Positions 1 through 7,962 of a stretch of 34,116 nt of DNA are shown piece by piece. Under the pieces are notes generated by a model. The model did not search any database. It was given only the letters and a program-made list of their open reading frames with translations, and was not told the origin of the DNA. This DNA is from Nocardia pseudovaccinii NBRC 100343. Lineage in GTDB: Bacteria > Actinomycetota > Actinomycetes > Mycobacteriales > Mycobacteriaceae. Each line of letters starts with the position of its first letter. Position 1 is the stretch's first letter. The position numbers and the translations under genes are program-made. The DNA is taken from contig NZ_BDBY01000374.1 of the NCBI RefSeq assembly GCF_001613225.1, positions 1 through 34,116 of the forward strand. Reading direction: 5' to 3'.

Positions 1-1388
1 CCCGGCGGTTCACTGCTCGGACCGTCTTCCCGCCGACCGGCGGCGCCCACCCCTCGCTCGCGCCGCCGGTCCGCGACTCCCTCGTCGGGCAGCTGCACGG
101 TGTTCAGCCGGAGCGGAATCAGCCAGACGATCGCGGCGACCAGCGCGATGGTGGCGAGCAGGGTGTACGAATCGCCGAGTAGGAATTGCCATACCGTCCA
201 ACGGAATTCCCGGCCATTGGTCTGCGGTACCTGCCAGATCAGGCCCTGCGGCAGCAGTGGCAGATCCGGATCCCATGCGCCGACCTGGTCGGACTTCAGT
301 GGCCAGGCGAAGACGAACAGGTAGACGAGCCCGGGTACGGCGATCCGGACGGCGAGTGGCCGACGGCGCAGCACGTGGATCAGCCACAGCAGTGCCGGTG
401 TGATCCACACCCAGTAGTGGGTCCAGGAAATCGGCGAGACCAGCAGCATTACCGTGGCCGCGAGCAGTGCGCCCAGCAATTGGTCACCGCGCAGGTGGGC
501 GATCCGCGCAGCCGCCAGTCCGGCGAGGCCGAGCAGTCCGGCGCAGACGAACGAGGACGTGGTGTCGCCCCAGGTCGACCATTCCAGGCGGCCGAACATG
601 CCGTTGATCGACTGATTCTGCACATAGGCGAAGCCGATCCGGTTCTGCGAGGTCGTGGTCGTGGTCCAGAACTGCAGTGCCTGGGTCGGCCGGTACCAGA
701 AGCCGACCGCGACCGTGGCGCCGAAGGTCGCCGCGGCCGTCGCGGCGGCCCGGAACTGGCGGGTGATGAGCAGATAGACGATGAAGACCGCAGGGGTCAG
801 CTTCAGTCCGGTCGCGATGCCGATGAGGATGCCCCGATATCGGCTCTCTTTGGGCATGGCGAGATCGGCCAGGACCAAGGCCATCAGGATCGCGCTGAGC
901 TGACCGAACCGGAATGTCTGCTGGATGGGCTCCAACCAGATCGCAGCGCCGGTGACGGCGATGCTCGAGGCCAGCAAACCCGTTCCGCGGCGCATTTGCT
1001 GGAGTCTGGCGGCGCTCCAGACGCTCACGAACAGCGACACCATGGTGAGCACCGTGACGCCGGTCCCGATGTAGTTGATCGGGAATCGCGACAGTTCGGC
1101 GCAGATCCACGCGGCGAAAACGGGATAGAGGAAGGGCAGGCCCATCGGTCCGCGGCCGTCGTACAGCAGCGCGGGATGAGTCGCCGCTGCCGTACCGCCC
1201 CACATATAGACCTGTAGATCGATTTGGTGCCAGTACATCTGCCAGTTGGGCCGCACGAACAGCAGCCAGGCGCCGATGGACAGGGAGGCGAATACTATTG
1301 CGGCACTGAGCGTCAATCTGTGCGAGACCTCGAGCTGCGTCTCCGCACCGGCAGCGCGCTGTTCTCCTGTTTGCAGGATGACAGCCAT
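1..1388 (-). CDS. GT87-family polyprenyl-phosphate-mannose-dependent mannosyltransferase (3' end outside window)
   Basis: Reading from an ATG at 1388 the frame stays open to the left edge (462 codons), so the C-terminus is cut off or nearly so. The protein is membrane-embedded, with many hydrophobic segments separated by short polar loops. After the first membrane segment it carries an IDLQVY motif (Asp57), matching the catalytic Asp of PimE-like GT-C enzymes, and further on an EPIQQTFRFGQ stretch typical of GT87 (DUF2029). Such enzymes move mannose from a polyprenyl-phosphate donor onto phosphatidylinositol mannosides or lipoarabinomannan on the outer face of the membrane. A GAAGGA ribosome site lies about 11 bases upstream of the start. 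The last residues seen are charged and proline-rich, like a cytoplasmic tail. The acceptor cannot be told from the sequence. It is not obviously linked to the sugar operon downstream of it. Confidence 0.85.
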   Translation of the reverse strand, partial: MAVILQTGEQRAAGAETQLEVSHRLTLSAAIVFASLSIGAWLLFVRPNWQMYWHQIDLQVYMWGGTAAATHPALLYDGRGPMGLPFLYPVFAAWICAELSRFPINYIGTGVTVLTMVSLFVSVWSAARLQQMRRGTGLLASSIAVTGAAIWLEPIQQTFRFGQLSAILMALVLADLAMPKESRYRGILIGIATGLKLTPAVFIVYLLITRQFRAAATAAATFGATVAVGFWYRPTQALQFWTTTTTSQNRIGFAYVQNQSINGMFGRLEWSTWGDTTSSFVCAGLLGLAGLAAARIAHLRGDQLLGALLAATVMLLVSPISWTHYWVWITPALLWLIHVLRRRPLAVRIAVPGLVYLFVFAWPLKSDQVGAWDPDLPLLPQGLIWQVPQTNGREFRWTVWQFLLGDSYTLLATIALVAAIVWLIPLRLNTVQLPDEGVADRRRERGVGAAGRREDGPSSEPP

Positions 1389-1516
1389 GGAGTTGTTATT
1401 CCTTCATCAGGTGATACAGCTCTAGCGGACAGCAAATCCTTAGCTAAACTAAAGGCAATCCATCGTATCATCGCTGCCCAACGACGGCTGCCCATACTTT
1501 CCCGGGTTGGTGAGAC

Positions 1517-2344
1517 CTACCGCGCGAGCACCCGCAGCAGATGTTCGACCTCGGACCGGATCGCATCGCGAGCGGGCTGCAGGTACTTGCGCGGATCGGC
1601 AATGGTGGGGCTGTCCGCGAGCGCGGTTCGAATCGCCTCGGTGGCAACGACATTCAGCCGGGTGGCGATATTGATTTTGGTCATGCCGTGCTCGACGGCG
1701 GCCCGCAGACCGGCGTCGGGGACGCCGGAGGAGCCGTGCAGCACAAGGGGGACAGGGACTTTCGTGGCCAGCCGAGCAATCAGGTCGCTATCGAGTTCGG
1801 CGGTGCGGGTCTGCATGGCGTGTGAGGATCCGACGGCGACGGCTAGGGCGTCCACGCCGGTTGCCGCGACGAATTCGACGGCCTCGTCCGGATCGGTGCG
1901 GACGCCGGGGGCGTGCGCACCGTCCTTACCGCCCACCTCGCCGAGTTCGGCCTCGACGAAGACATCGCGGTCGTGACACCAGCGGACGATATCTGCGGTG
2001 GCAGCGACGTTTTCGGCGTAGTCGAGGGTGGAGCCGTCGTACATGACCGAGCGGATACCGAGGTCGACCGCGGTGCGAATGAGTTCGAACGACGTGGCAT
2101 GGTCCAGGTGCACGGCGATATCGGCGCTACTGTCGGCGGCAATGCTCGCGCAGGCCAGCGCGATCGGGCTGAGGTTGCCGTGGTAGCGCACCGTATTCTC
2201 CGAAAGTTGGAGCAGCACCGGACGATTCGCCGCCTCGGCGGCCGCGGCGATGGCCTCGGCGTGTTCGATGGTGATCACATTGAAGGCGCCGAGACCGCCC
2301 GGACGGGCGGCCGCGATCAGGTCCGCGACGGGTCTCGAGGTCAT
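1517..2344 (-). CDS. Class II ketose-bisphosphate aldolase (tagatose/fructose-1,6-bisphosphate aldolase, GatY/KbaY/AgaY-like)
   Basis: 275 residues, the usual length for the short GatY/KbaY/FbaA type. Visible active-site elements are LDHA (Asp81, His82), the EAELGEVGG segment (Glu131/Glu133), SSHAM (His175) and VLHGSSGV (His203), which supply the Zn ligands and general acid of class II aldolases, followed by KINIATRLN. It should split a ketose-1,6-bisphosphate into dihydroxyacetone phosphate and glyceraldehyde-3-phosphate in the cytosol. Its ATG overlaps the stop of the PfkB kinase gene by four bases, so the two are translationally coupled and it is the last gene of the five-gene sugar operon. 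Sequence alone does not separate tagatose- from fructose-bisphosphate preference. The neighbouring SIS, NagA and PfkB genes favour the tagatose route of galactosamine breakdown. Confidence 0.88.
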   Translation of the reverse strand: MTSRPVADLIAAARPGGLGAFNVITIEHAEAIAAAAEAANRPVLLQLSENTVRYHGNLSPIALACASIAADSSADIAVHLDHATSFELIRTAVDLGIRSVMYDGSTLDYAENVAATADIVRWCHDRDVFVEAELGEVGGKDGAHAPGVRTDPDEAVEFVAATGVDALAVAVGSSHAMQTRTAELDSDLIARLATKVPVPLVLHGSSGVPDAGLRAAVEHGMTKINIATRLNVVATEAIRTALADSPTIADPRKYLQPARDAIRSEVEHLLRVLAR

Positions 2345-3291
2345 GGGGAGGTCTCCTGCGGGGTGGCTAGTCGTTCGACGATCACCGTCGGTGCGATCTG
2401 GGTGCGCAGGCGGCGGTCGATTTCACCGGCCACCGGGATGACGACCGCGGCGGCCGAGGTGGCGACGGCGTCTACCAGAACGGCGGGCCAGTCGGGGGTG
2501 TCTTTCGCATCCGACAGGGCCGCGATCACCGCGGCTGTCGCGGAATCACCCGCGCCGGTGGGATTTCCGGCGAGTGGTTCGGGCAGGGCCGCCGACCACG
2601 CGCCCTCGGCGGTGACCACGACCATGCCCTCGGCGCCGCGGGTGGCGATGACGGCGCGCACACCGCGTTCGATGAGCGGCAGTGCGGCCGTGGCGACTTC
2701 GTCCGGGGTCACCGGGACTCGTCCGGTGAGGCGTTCCAGCTCTTCGGTATTCGGCATCAGCACGATGCCGGGGACCTGCGCGGCCAGGCGCAATGACTCG
2801 CCGTCGACATCGCAGACGGTCGGGACACCGGCGGCGATGGCGGTGCGCGCGATTTCGGCGGGCAGGCCGTGGGCGATGCCGCCCGGCAGCGATCCCGAGA
2901 TGACCAGGCCGTTGATATCGGGCAGCATCCCCGAAACGCGTACCGAGAGCTGTTCGGCGGCATGCGGATTCGACACGCGTGCACCCGGCTCCCACAGTGC
3001 GGTCGCGGTGCCGTCGCCCGATTCGCTGATCACCACCGTGCGCCGGACCCAGGGCAGTGCGTGCACGAAGTCGACCGGCATCTCCAGCTCGGCGGCGGCC
3101 GCGAAGGCGTGGTCGGAGAATCCCGTTGCCCTGGCATATTTCCCGAGCTGATTGAGCACCCGGGTCACATTGATGCCCTTGCCGCCGATGCGCTGCTCGA
3201 CCGAACGGACCCGATGGGCCTGGCCGCGCTCGAAATGCTCTACCCGGTAGGTCATGTCGTAGGCGGGATTCATTGTCACGGTGAGGATCAC
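2341..3291 (-). CDS. PfkB-family 1-phosphofructokinase/tagatose-6-phosphate kinase-type kinase
   Basis: 316 residues of the ribokinase/PfkB fold, LacC/FruK branch. The N-terminus MILTVTMNPAYD and the IGGKGINVTRVL motif bind the sugar phosphate; near the C-terminus GAGDSATAA holds the catalytic Asp and anion hole. The start overlaps the nagA-like stop by four bases and the stop overlaps the aldolase start by four, giving a tightly coupled trio. The role fitting these neighbours is ATP-dependent phosphorylation of tagatose-6-phosphate to tagatose-1,6-bisphosphate. A 1-phosphofructokinase is the main alternative, but no fructose PTS gene is near. The enzyme class is secure, the substrate is inferred from context. 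Confidence 0.87.
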   Translation of the reverse strand: MILTVTMNPAYDMTYRVEHFERGQAHRVRSVEQRIGGKGINVTRVLNQLGKYARATGFSDHAFAAAAELEMPVDFVHALPWVRRTVVISESGDGTATALWEPGARVSNPHAAEQLSVRVSGMLPDINGLVISGSLPGGIAHGLPAEIARTAIAAGVPTVCDVDGESLRLAAQVPGIVLMPNTEELERLTGRVPVTPDEVATAALPLIERGVRAVIATRGAEGMVVVTAEGAWSAALPEPLAGNPTGAGDSATAAVIAALSDAKDTPDWPAVLVDAVATSAAAVVIPVAGEIDRRLRTQIAPTVIVERLATPQETSP

Positions 3292-4436
3292 GTCAACAAC
3301 TGTCCACGTCTGAGCACCCGGCGCAACTGCAGATTGTCATCGACTATCAGCAGGTCGGCGAAATGGTCGGTCCTGAGGTCGCCCACATTGCCCAGTCCTG
3401 CCGCCGCGGCCGGAACCGAAGTGGCGGCGATCACCGCCTCGCGCAGTGGCACACCGCATTCTCGGACGGCCCAGGCGAGGCAGCGCAGGAGGTGGGCGGT
3501 GCCGCCCGCGATGGACCCATTGGCTATCCGGGCCACGCCATCGGCGACATGCACGACTTGCGGACCGAGCTGATATTCGCCGTCTGGCATGCCCGCTGCC
3601 TGCATCGCATCGGTGATCAGCGCGACCCGTGCGGGCGCGGTCGCGAAAACCAAGGCGCCGAAACCGGAGTCGACGTGCACGCCGTCGCCGATCAGCTCGA
3701 CGACGACCTGGCGTTGCGCCGCGCCGACGAGTGCGGCGGCCACCGGACCCGGCGTTCGGTGATGCAGTGGCGGCATTCCATTCGCCAAGTGTGTGACCAG
3801 ACTGCCGAATCCACTGGGGCGCAGTGCCTGTCGGAACCGGGTGAAATCGGTATCGCTGTGGCCGAGCGACACCACCACATCGGCGTCGGAAAGACGTTGG
3901 GCGACCTTGTCGAATCCCGGCAGCTCCGGGGCGAGCGTCATGACCCGCAGATGTCCGTCGGCGGCAGCGAGCAGCTGTTCGGTCAGCTCGAGATCGGGAT
4001 CGCGCAGATATCGGGGATCCTGCGCGCCACACCGTGCGGCGGCCAGAAACGGTCCCTCGGCATGGATTCCGCCGATGGTGCCCTCCGCCGCCAAGGATCG
4101 CAGCGCAGCGACCTGCGCGATCATGTCGGGCGCGGCGCCGGTGACAACGCTGGCCAGCACGGTGGTGGAGCCGTGCGTGTGATGGAACTCGGCGGCCGCG
4201 CGGGCCTCGGCGCAGTCGACGGTGTCGAACCGATGGCCGAAGCCGCCGTGGTTGTGAATATCGACGAGGCCGGGCAGTACGGTGCCGGAAAATGGCGGCA
4301 CTGCCGAATCCGGATGTGCGGCAACCCAGTCCGCGAGCGAGCGCACTTTGTCGATCCGGCCTGCGCGGACCGACACGACGCCGTCGTCGAATTCCGATGT
4401 CGCAGAAACGATCCGTCCGCGAATCTCGAGACTCAT
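3288..4436 (-). CDS. nagA: N-acetylglucosamine/N-acetylgalactosamine-6-phosphate deacetylase
   Basis: 382 residues, amidohydrolase superfamily. Motifs in order: GLVDIHNHGG (HxH), HAEGPF with the metal-binding Glu, SLGHSD and THLANGMPPLHHR with later metal or substrate His residues, and LITDAM with the catalytic Asp. It removes acetate from an N-acetylhexosamine-6-phosphate in the cytosol. I start it at ATG 4436 (MSLEIRG), preceded by AAGGG; the open frame runs another 78 codons upstream, but that part is Arg/Cys-rich, does not look like NagA and overlaps nothing conserved. The 121 bases between it and the upstream ROK kinase show no gene. NagA and AgaA are hard to separate by sequence; the dedicated kinase and aldolase downstream favour GalNAc-6-phosphate. 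Confidence 0.9.
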   Translation of the reverse strand: MSLEIRGRIVSATSEFDDGVVSVRAGRIDKVRSLADWVAAHPDSAVPPFSGTVLPGLVDIHNHGGFGHRFDTVDCAEARAAAEFHHTHGSTTVLASVVTGAAPDMIAQVAALRSLAAEGTIGGIHAEGPFLAAARCGAQDPRYLRDPDLELTEQLLAAADGHLRVMTLAPELPGFDKVAQRLSDADVVVSLGHSDTDFTRFRQALRPSGFGSLVTHLANGMPPLHHRTPGPVAAALVGAAQRQVVVELIGDGVHVDSGFGALVFATAPARVALITDAMQAAGMPDGEYQLGPQVVHVADGVARIANGSIAGGTAHLLRCLAWAVRECGVPLREAVIAATSVPAAAAGLGNVGDLRTDHFADLLIVDDNLQLRRVLRRGQLLT

Positions 4437-4557
4437 CCGGGCACCCTTGCATGGGCGAGCGCCATATTGCCGACCAGCTTTTCGCAGCGTGGGGTCGAAC
4501 CCATCGGTTCGATGCGCCGCCTCCGACGCACTGGACCAGCACTGCTCTCGACGCGAG

Positions 4558-5607
4558 TCACGTGAGTGCTCCCTGTCTGGCGAACAGTGCCGCACCCATG
4601 AGCCCCGCGCGAACACCGAACTCGCCGAGCATAACCCGCGGCGCGGGCACCACGCGCAGGCGTTCGGCAATGGTGTGGTGCAGGGGTTCGGTCAGCGCGG
4701 GTCCGGCCCCGGCCAGGCCGCCGCCGAGGATGATCAGCTCGGGACAGGCCGCATGGATGATGCCGAGCAGTCCGTCGGCAAGTGCGCTGATCGCTTCGGC
4801 GACCACGGCCTTGGCGTCGGGATCGGTATCAAGTATCGCGAAAACATCAGCCGCGCTGGCTGTTTCGTGACCAGTTCGCTTCGCGTAGGCGCGGGCGATG
4901 GCTGCGCCGGACGCCACGGTCTCCACGCAGCCGATATTGCCGCAGGGGCAGCGCAATCCGTCGGCGTGCCGCACGGGGATGTGTCCGTATTCGCCGGTCT
5001 GCCCGTACGCGCTGCGCATCAAACGGCCACCGACGGAAAGAGTGCCGCTGATGCCGGTCCCCAGAATGACCACGCAGACGTCATCGTGGCCGCGCCCGGC
5101 GCCGAACCGCCATTCGGCCCAGCCCGCCACCGCGACATCGTGCTCGATCAGCACCGGCATGCCCCAGCGCTCGATGAACCGATCGCCGATGTGCACATCG
5201 CGCCAACCGACATTGCTGCTGAATACCGCGATCGAACGGACCGGATCGACGATGCCCGGCAGTAGTACCGCCGCGCGCGCGACGCGGTCGCGCTGGTCAT
5301 CGGTCAACTCCGCCAGCAGTTGATCGCCGAGTGCTCCTATGGTTTCGAAGGCCGCCTCGCCCTGCGGCGTGGCCACCACGCCCGAAGCGAGCACCGTGCC
5401 CGCGGCATCGGTGACCTCACCTTTCATCGTGGTGCCGCCGACATCGAGGCCGAGCACCAGCAGATCATCGGTCAACGCCGTGACCGGCTGCTGTTGCGCA
5501 ACCGGCCCCGGCGCTGCCGCGGCGTCCGGCACCGCCGAGGTCGCCACGTCCGTGCGGTCCGCGCGAACGTCACGGTGCACGGTGGTCGGGGGCTGTTCCG
5601 TTCCCAT
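4558..5607 (-). CDS. ROK-family sugar kinase (probable N-acetylhexosamine kinase)
   Basis: 349 residues. LGLDVGGTTMKG (about 52-63) is the phosphate-binding loop, EHD at 156-158 holds the catalytic Asp157, GEYGHI is at 205-210 and the Zn-binding CPCGNIGC is at 220-227; GGGLAG near the end is also typical. There is no DNA-binding domain, so it is a kinase and not a NagC-type repressor. It probably phosphorylates an imported N-acetylhexosamine with ATP, feeding the deacetylase downstream. The first 48 or so residues are an Ala/Pro/Asp/Gln-rich stretch without counterpart in ordinary ROK kinases; either it is a real tail or translation begins later, for example at a TTG just before the core. It lies 30 bases after the SIS gene and is probably co-transcribed with it. 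Confidence 0.87.
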   Translation of the reverse strand: MGTEQPPTTVHRDVRADRTDVATSAVPDAAAAPGPVAQQQPVTALTDDLLVLGLDVGGTTMKGEVTDAAGTVLASGVVATPQGEAAFETIGALGDQLLAELTDDQRDRVARAAVLLPGIVDPVRSIAVFSSNVGWRDVHIGDRFIERWGMPVLIEHDVAVAGWAEWRFGAGRGHDDVCVVILGTGISGTLSVGGRLMRSAYGQTGEYGHIPVRHADGLRCPCGNIGCVETVASGAAIARAYAKRTGHETASAADVFAILDTDPDAKAVVAEAISALADGLLGIIHAACPELIILGGGLAGAGPALTEPLHHTIAERLRVVPAPRVMLGEFGVRAGLMGAALFARQGALT

Positions 5608-5637
5608 AACCGCACAGTAGTTCCTGGTAGCGACCGC

Positions 5638-6552
5638 TCACCGATCCAGAACGACGGAACGGTTGAGGTTGCGCGGATGATCCGGGTCGAGCCCTTGGTC
5701 GGCGGCGCGCAGCACACAGAGCTGGTGCACCCGCACCAGATCGGCCATCGGATCGATATCGCGATGTTCGAAGTGCGCTCCGGTGACGGCCACGTCCTGC
5801 GCGAAATTGGGGACGAGCGGTCCGAAGGCCCAGACGGCGCGGCCGGGGGTGGAGATGCTGATCGGTCCGTGCCGGTATTCGGTCTGCAGATACGACTCGG
5901 TCCAGGACTGGCAGGATTCGCGCAGCTTGAGCCCCGCCTCCTCGGCGATCGCGGCCGCGAAACCCATCCCGACGAAGCTGATCTGCTCGGCACGACGCAC
6001 GTCCGCCAGTGCCGTAGCCGGATCCTCGGCGAGTACGGCCCTGGCCTGCTCGATGGCCGGACGCAGATCCTCGCCGAGATGCCAGCGCAGAATCGCCAGC
6101 GCGGTTGTCGCGAAACGGGTCTGCACCACCGACTGCTCGTCGACCTCGTCGATCAGGATCGGATCACCCAGGTCGAGCACCGGGGTGCCCGGACTGCTGC
6201 AGATGACGGTGCGCGGAATGCGCGCCGGTATCGCCCGCATGGCATCGACCACCTCGGTGGTGGTGCCGGAGCGGCAGATGACCAGGTAGCGGTCGTAATC
6301 ACGATCGCCGCGGACCTCGCTCGCCGGCCAGGCATCGGTAATGCCCTGCCCCGAACTCTCGCGCAGTGACGCGATGGCACGGGACATGAACAGCGAAGTG
6401 CCGCAACCGATGACGGCGACACGCTCACCCGGTTGGGGCAGTACGGCGCGGTGCTCGGCGGCGGTGGTCTCGGCGCGAACCCAGTCGTCCGGCTGGGTGG
6501 CGACTTCGGCGGCCAGATGAGTCACGGGGGTGGGGTGAGCGGAAATCGGCAC
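5638..6552 (-). CDS. SIS-domain sugar-phosphate isomerase/deaminase (AgaS/GlmS C-terminal type)
   Basis: 304 residues with two SIS halves. VIGCGTSLFMSRA and CRSGTTTEVVDA are the phosphosugar-binding loops, and the second half has ESCQSWTESYLQTEYRHG, the counterpart of the GlmS segment with the catalytic Glu and His, then a DPDHPRNLNRSV ending. No glutaminase domain is present, so it should act as an aldose-ketose isomerase releasing ammonia (AgaS-like, galactosamine-6-phosphate to tagatose-6-phosphate) and not as a GlcN-6-P synthase. It is first in the operon. The GTG at 6552 fits a leaderless start six bases after a -10 element; a second in-frame GTG at 6525 would give a start more like AgaS proteins. 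The deaminase role is inferred from context. Confidence 0.83.
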   Translation of the reverse strand: MPISAHPTPVTHLAAEVATQPDDWVRAETTAAEHRAVLPQPGERVAVIGCGTSLFMSRAIASLRESSGQGITDAWPASEVRGDRDYDRYLVICRSGTTTEVVDAMRAIPARIPRTVICSSPGTPVLDLGDPILIDEVDEQSVVQTRFATTALAILRWHLGEDLRPAIEQARAVLAEDPATALADVRRAEQISFVGMGFAAAIAEEAGLKLRESCQSWTESYLQTEYRHGPISISTPGRAVWAFGPLVPNFAQDVAVTGAHFEHRDIDPMADLVRVHQLCVLRAADQGLDPDHPRNLNRSVVLDR

Positions 6553-6558
6553 AACAAC

Positions 6559-6588
6559 AGGATCACTCTCGGTGATCGTTCATGTCAA
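6559..6588 (-). promoter_or_regulatory. Promoter of the SIS-ROK-NagA-PfkB-aldolase operon with an internal operator
   Basis: On the minus strand there is a perfect TTGACA (6588-6583), an 18-base spacer and GATCCT (6564-6559). The GTG start codon follows six bases later, so the transcript would be leaderless. Between -35 and -10 lies an inverted repeat, GATCAC-N5-GTGATC (6561-6577), a natural place for a repressor to bind. The likely binder is the DeoR regulator at 12475 or one of the TetR proteins; this is inference. Confidence 0.55.
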
Positions 6589-6600
6589 ATTTTTGAGCAA

Positions 6601-6685
6601 ATCAGTCACATGTGATCAATGCTGGGTCTAGCCTGTTGGACAAGCGATTCGTTCGCTCCATCATCGGCGCTGCGGTAGCGCCCGG
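6601..6685 (+). promoter_or_regulatory. Leader region of the sugar ABC transporter with palindromes and a hairpin
   Basis: The segment holds a 10-bp perfect palindrome TCACATGTGA (6606-6615), whose right half repeats the GTGATC half-site of the operator at 6561-6577. It is followed by an actinobacterial-type -10 candidate TAGCCT (6629-6634), an AGCGA-N5-TCGCT inverted repeat (6643-6657) and a GGCGCT-N5-AGCGCC hairpin (6666-6682). A GAAAGG ribosome site then precedes the GTG start at 6711. The TSS has not been shown. Confidence 0.4.
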
Positions 6686-6710
6686 AGTGAAAATTTGAAA
6701 GGTTCTGCTC

Positions 6711-7961
6711 GTGAAAAGACCCCTCCACGGCGTCCTCGCGGGGATCGCGATGGTCACCGGCCTCGCGCTCGCCGTCTCGTCCTGTGGTTTCGGCTCCAAG
6801 GATTCGGCCGACTCCGATACGACGATCAACTTCCTGGCTCCCGCCTACAGCGACGGTGCCAATGGCACGAAGGCGCTGTGGGACCGGATCATCGACGACT
6901 TCCAGAAGCAGAACCCCGGCTACAAGGTCAACCTGCAGATGGAGTCATGGGAGTCGATCAACGATGTGGTGAAGACCAAGCTGCAGTCCAAGTCCACCAC
7001 CCCGGATCTGCTGAATATCGACGCCTACGCGAGCTTCGCCGGTGACGGCATGCTCTATCCGGTATCCGAGGTCGTCTCCCCGAATGTGCTGTCGGATGTA
7101 CAGCCCGGCTTCGCCAAGAACGCCTCGCTGAACGGCACGCAGTATGCGATGCCGCTGTTCGCCTCCACGCGCACCCTGTTCTACAACACCGACCTGTTCG
7201 CGAAGGCGGGGGTGAGCACGCCGCCCAAGACCTGGGCCGAGCTGACCGATGCCGCCAAGAAGATCCAGGCGCTCGGCGGCGGTGTTTCCGGCTACGGTCT
7301 GCCGCTGGGCAGTGAGGAATCGCAGGCCGAGACGTCGCTGTGGACCTTCGGTGCCGGTGGCAACTGGTCCGATGACGACAAGATCACCGTGGATACCCCG
7401 CAGAACCTGGAGGGGGTCAAGGCTATGCGGGAGATCTTCGACGCCGGTGTCACCCAGCCGAATCCGGGTGCGACCAACCGCAAGGACGTCATCAATTCGT
7501 TCATCCAGGGCAAGGTCGGAATGATCGAGGGGCTGCCGCCCACCATCGCCCAGATCGCCGATAAGAATCCGGGTCTGAAGTACGCCACCGCGCCCACGCC
7601 GACCAAGGACGGTGCGCCTGTCACGCTGGGCGTGGCCGATCACCTGATGGCATTCAAGAAGGACGGTAAGAAGGCCGAGACGATCAAGAAGTTCCTCGAC
7701 TTCTTCTACTCGGCGAATGTGTACTCGAACTTCGTCAAGAACGAGCACTTCATCCCGATCACGACCAGTGCCACCGCCGTGCTCGCCGACGACCCGGTGA
7801 CCAAGGCCTTCGCGGCGACCCTGCCGGTGGCCAAGTTCTACCCGAGCAATAACCCGAAATGGGCTGCGGTGCAGGGCGCCATGCATCAGCAGATGGGCAC
7901 CATCGCCCAAGGTGCGGACCCGGCACAGGTGTTGCAGCGGATTCAGGAAGCAGCGAAATAG
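6711..7961 (+). CDS. CUT1-family sugar ABC transporter substrate-binding lipoprotein
   Basis: 416 residues. The first 25 form a lipoprotein signal: basic start KRPLHG, hydrophobic core, lipobox VSSC with Cys25. The rest is a UgpB/MalE-like extracellular solute-binding protein (PF01547/PF13416), with a WDRIIDDFQKQNPGYKV start, PDLLNIDAYASFA and an FYNTDLFAKAGVSTPPKTWAEL stretch that is standard for the family. It would catch a sugar outside the membrane and hand it to the two permeases that follow. The GTG start has GAAAGG 8 bases upstream. It is divergent from the amino-sugar operon, so N-acetylgalactosamine or a GalNAc-containing oligosaccharide is the likely ligand; this is an inference. 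Confidence 0.92.
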   Translation: MKRPLHGVLAGIAMVTGLALAVSSCGFGSKDSADSDTTINFLAPAYSDGANGTKALWDRIIDDFQKQNPGYKVNLQMESWESINDVVKTKLQSKSTTPDLLNIDAYASFAGDGMLYPVSEVVSPNVLSDVQPGFAKNASLNGTQYAMPLFASTRTLFYNTDLFAKAGVSTPPKTWAELTDAAKKIQALGGGVSGYGLPLGSEESQAETSLWTFGAGGNWSDDDKITVDTPQNLEGVKAMREIFDAGVTQPNPGATNRKDVINSFIQGKVGMIEGLPPTIAQIADKNPGLKYATAPTPTKDGAPVTLGVADHLMAFKKDGKKAETIKKFLDFFYSANVYSNFVKNEHFIPITTSATAVLADDPVTKAFAATLPVAKFYPSNNPKWAAVQGAMHQQMGTIAQGADPAQVLQRIQEAAK

Positions 7962-7962
7962 C

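Noticed and set aside
484..1203. 239-residue minus-strand frame and other frames in the first kilobase
   Set aside because: They are out-of-frame shadows of the GT87 gene, whose true frame is open across 1-1388 with hydrophobic segments and GT87 motifs.
1433..1455. DtxR/IdeR-like box (CCTTAG...CTAAAGG) upstream of GT87
   Set aside because: Only part of the 19-bp consensus matches and the arms have a gap; the region is AT-rich by itself.
4490..4515. tRNA T-arm-like sequence (GGTTCGACCCC) on the minus strand between ROK and NagA
   Set aside because: No matching anticodon arm, D-arm or acceptor stem is found in the 121-base gap; a chance match.
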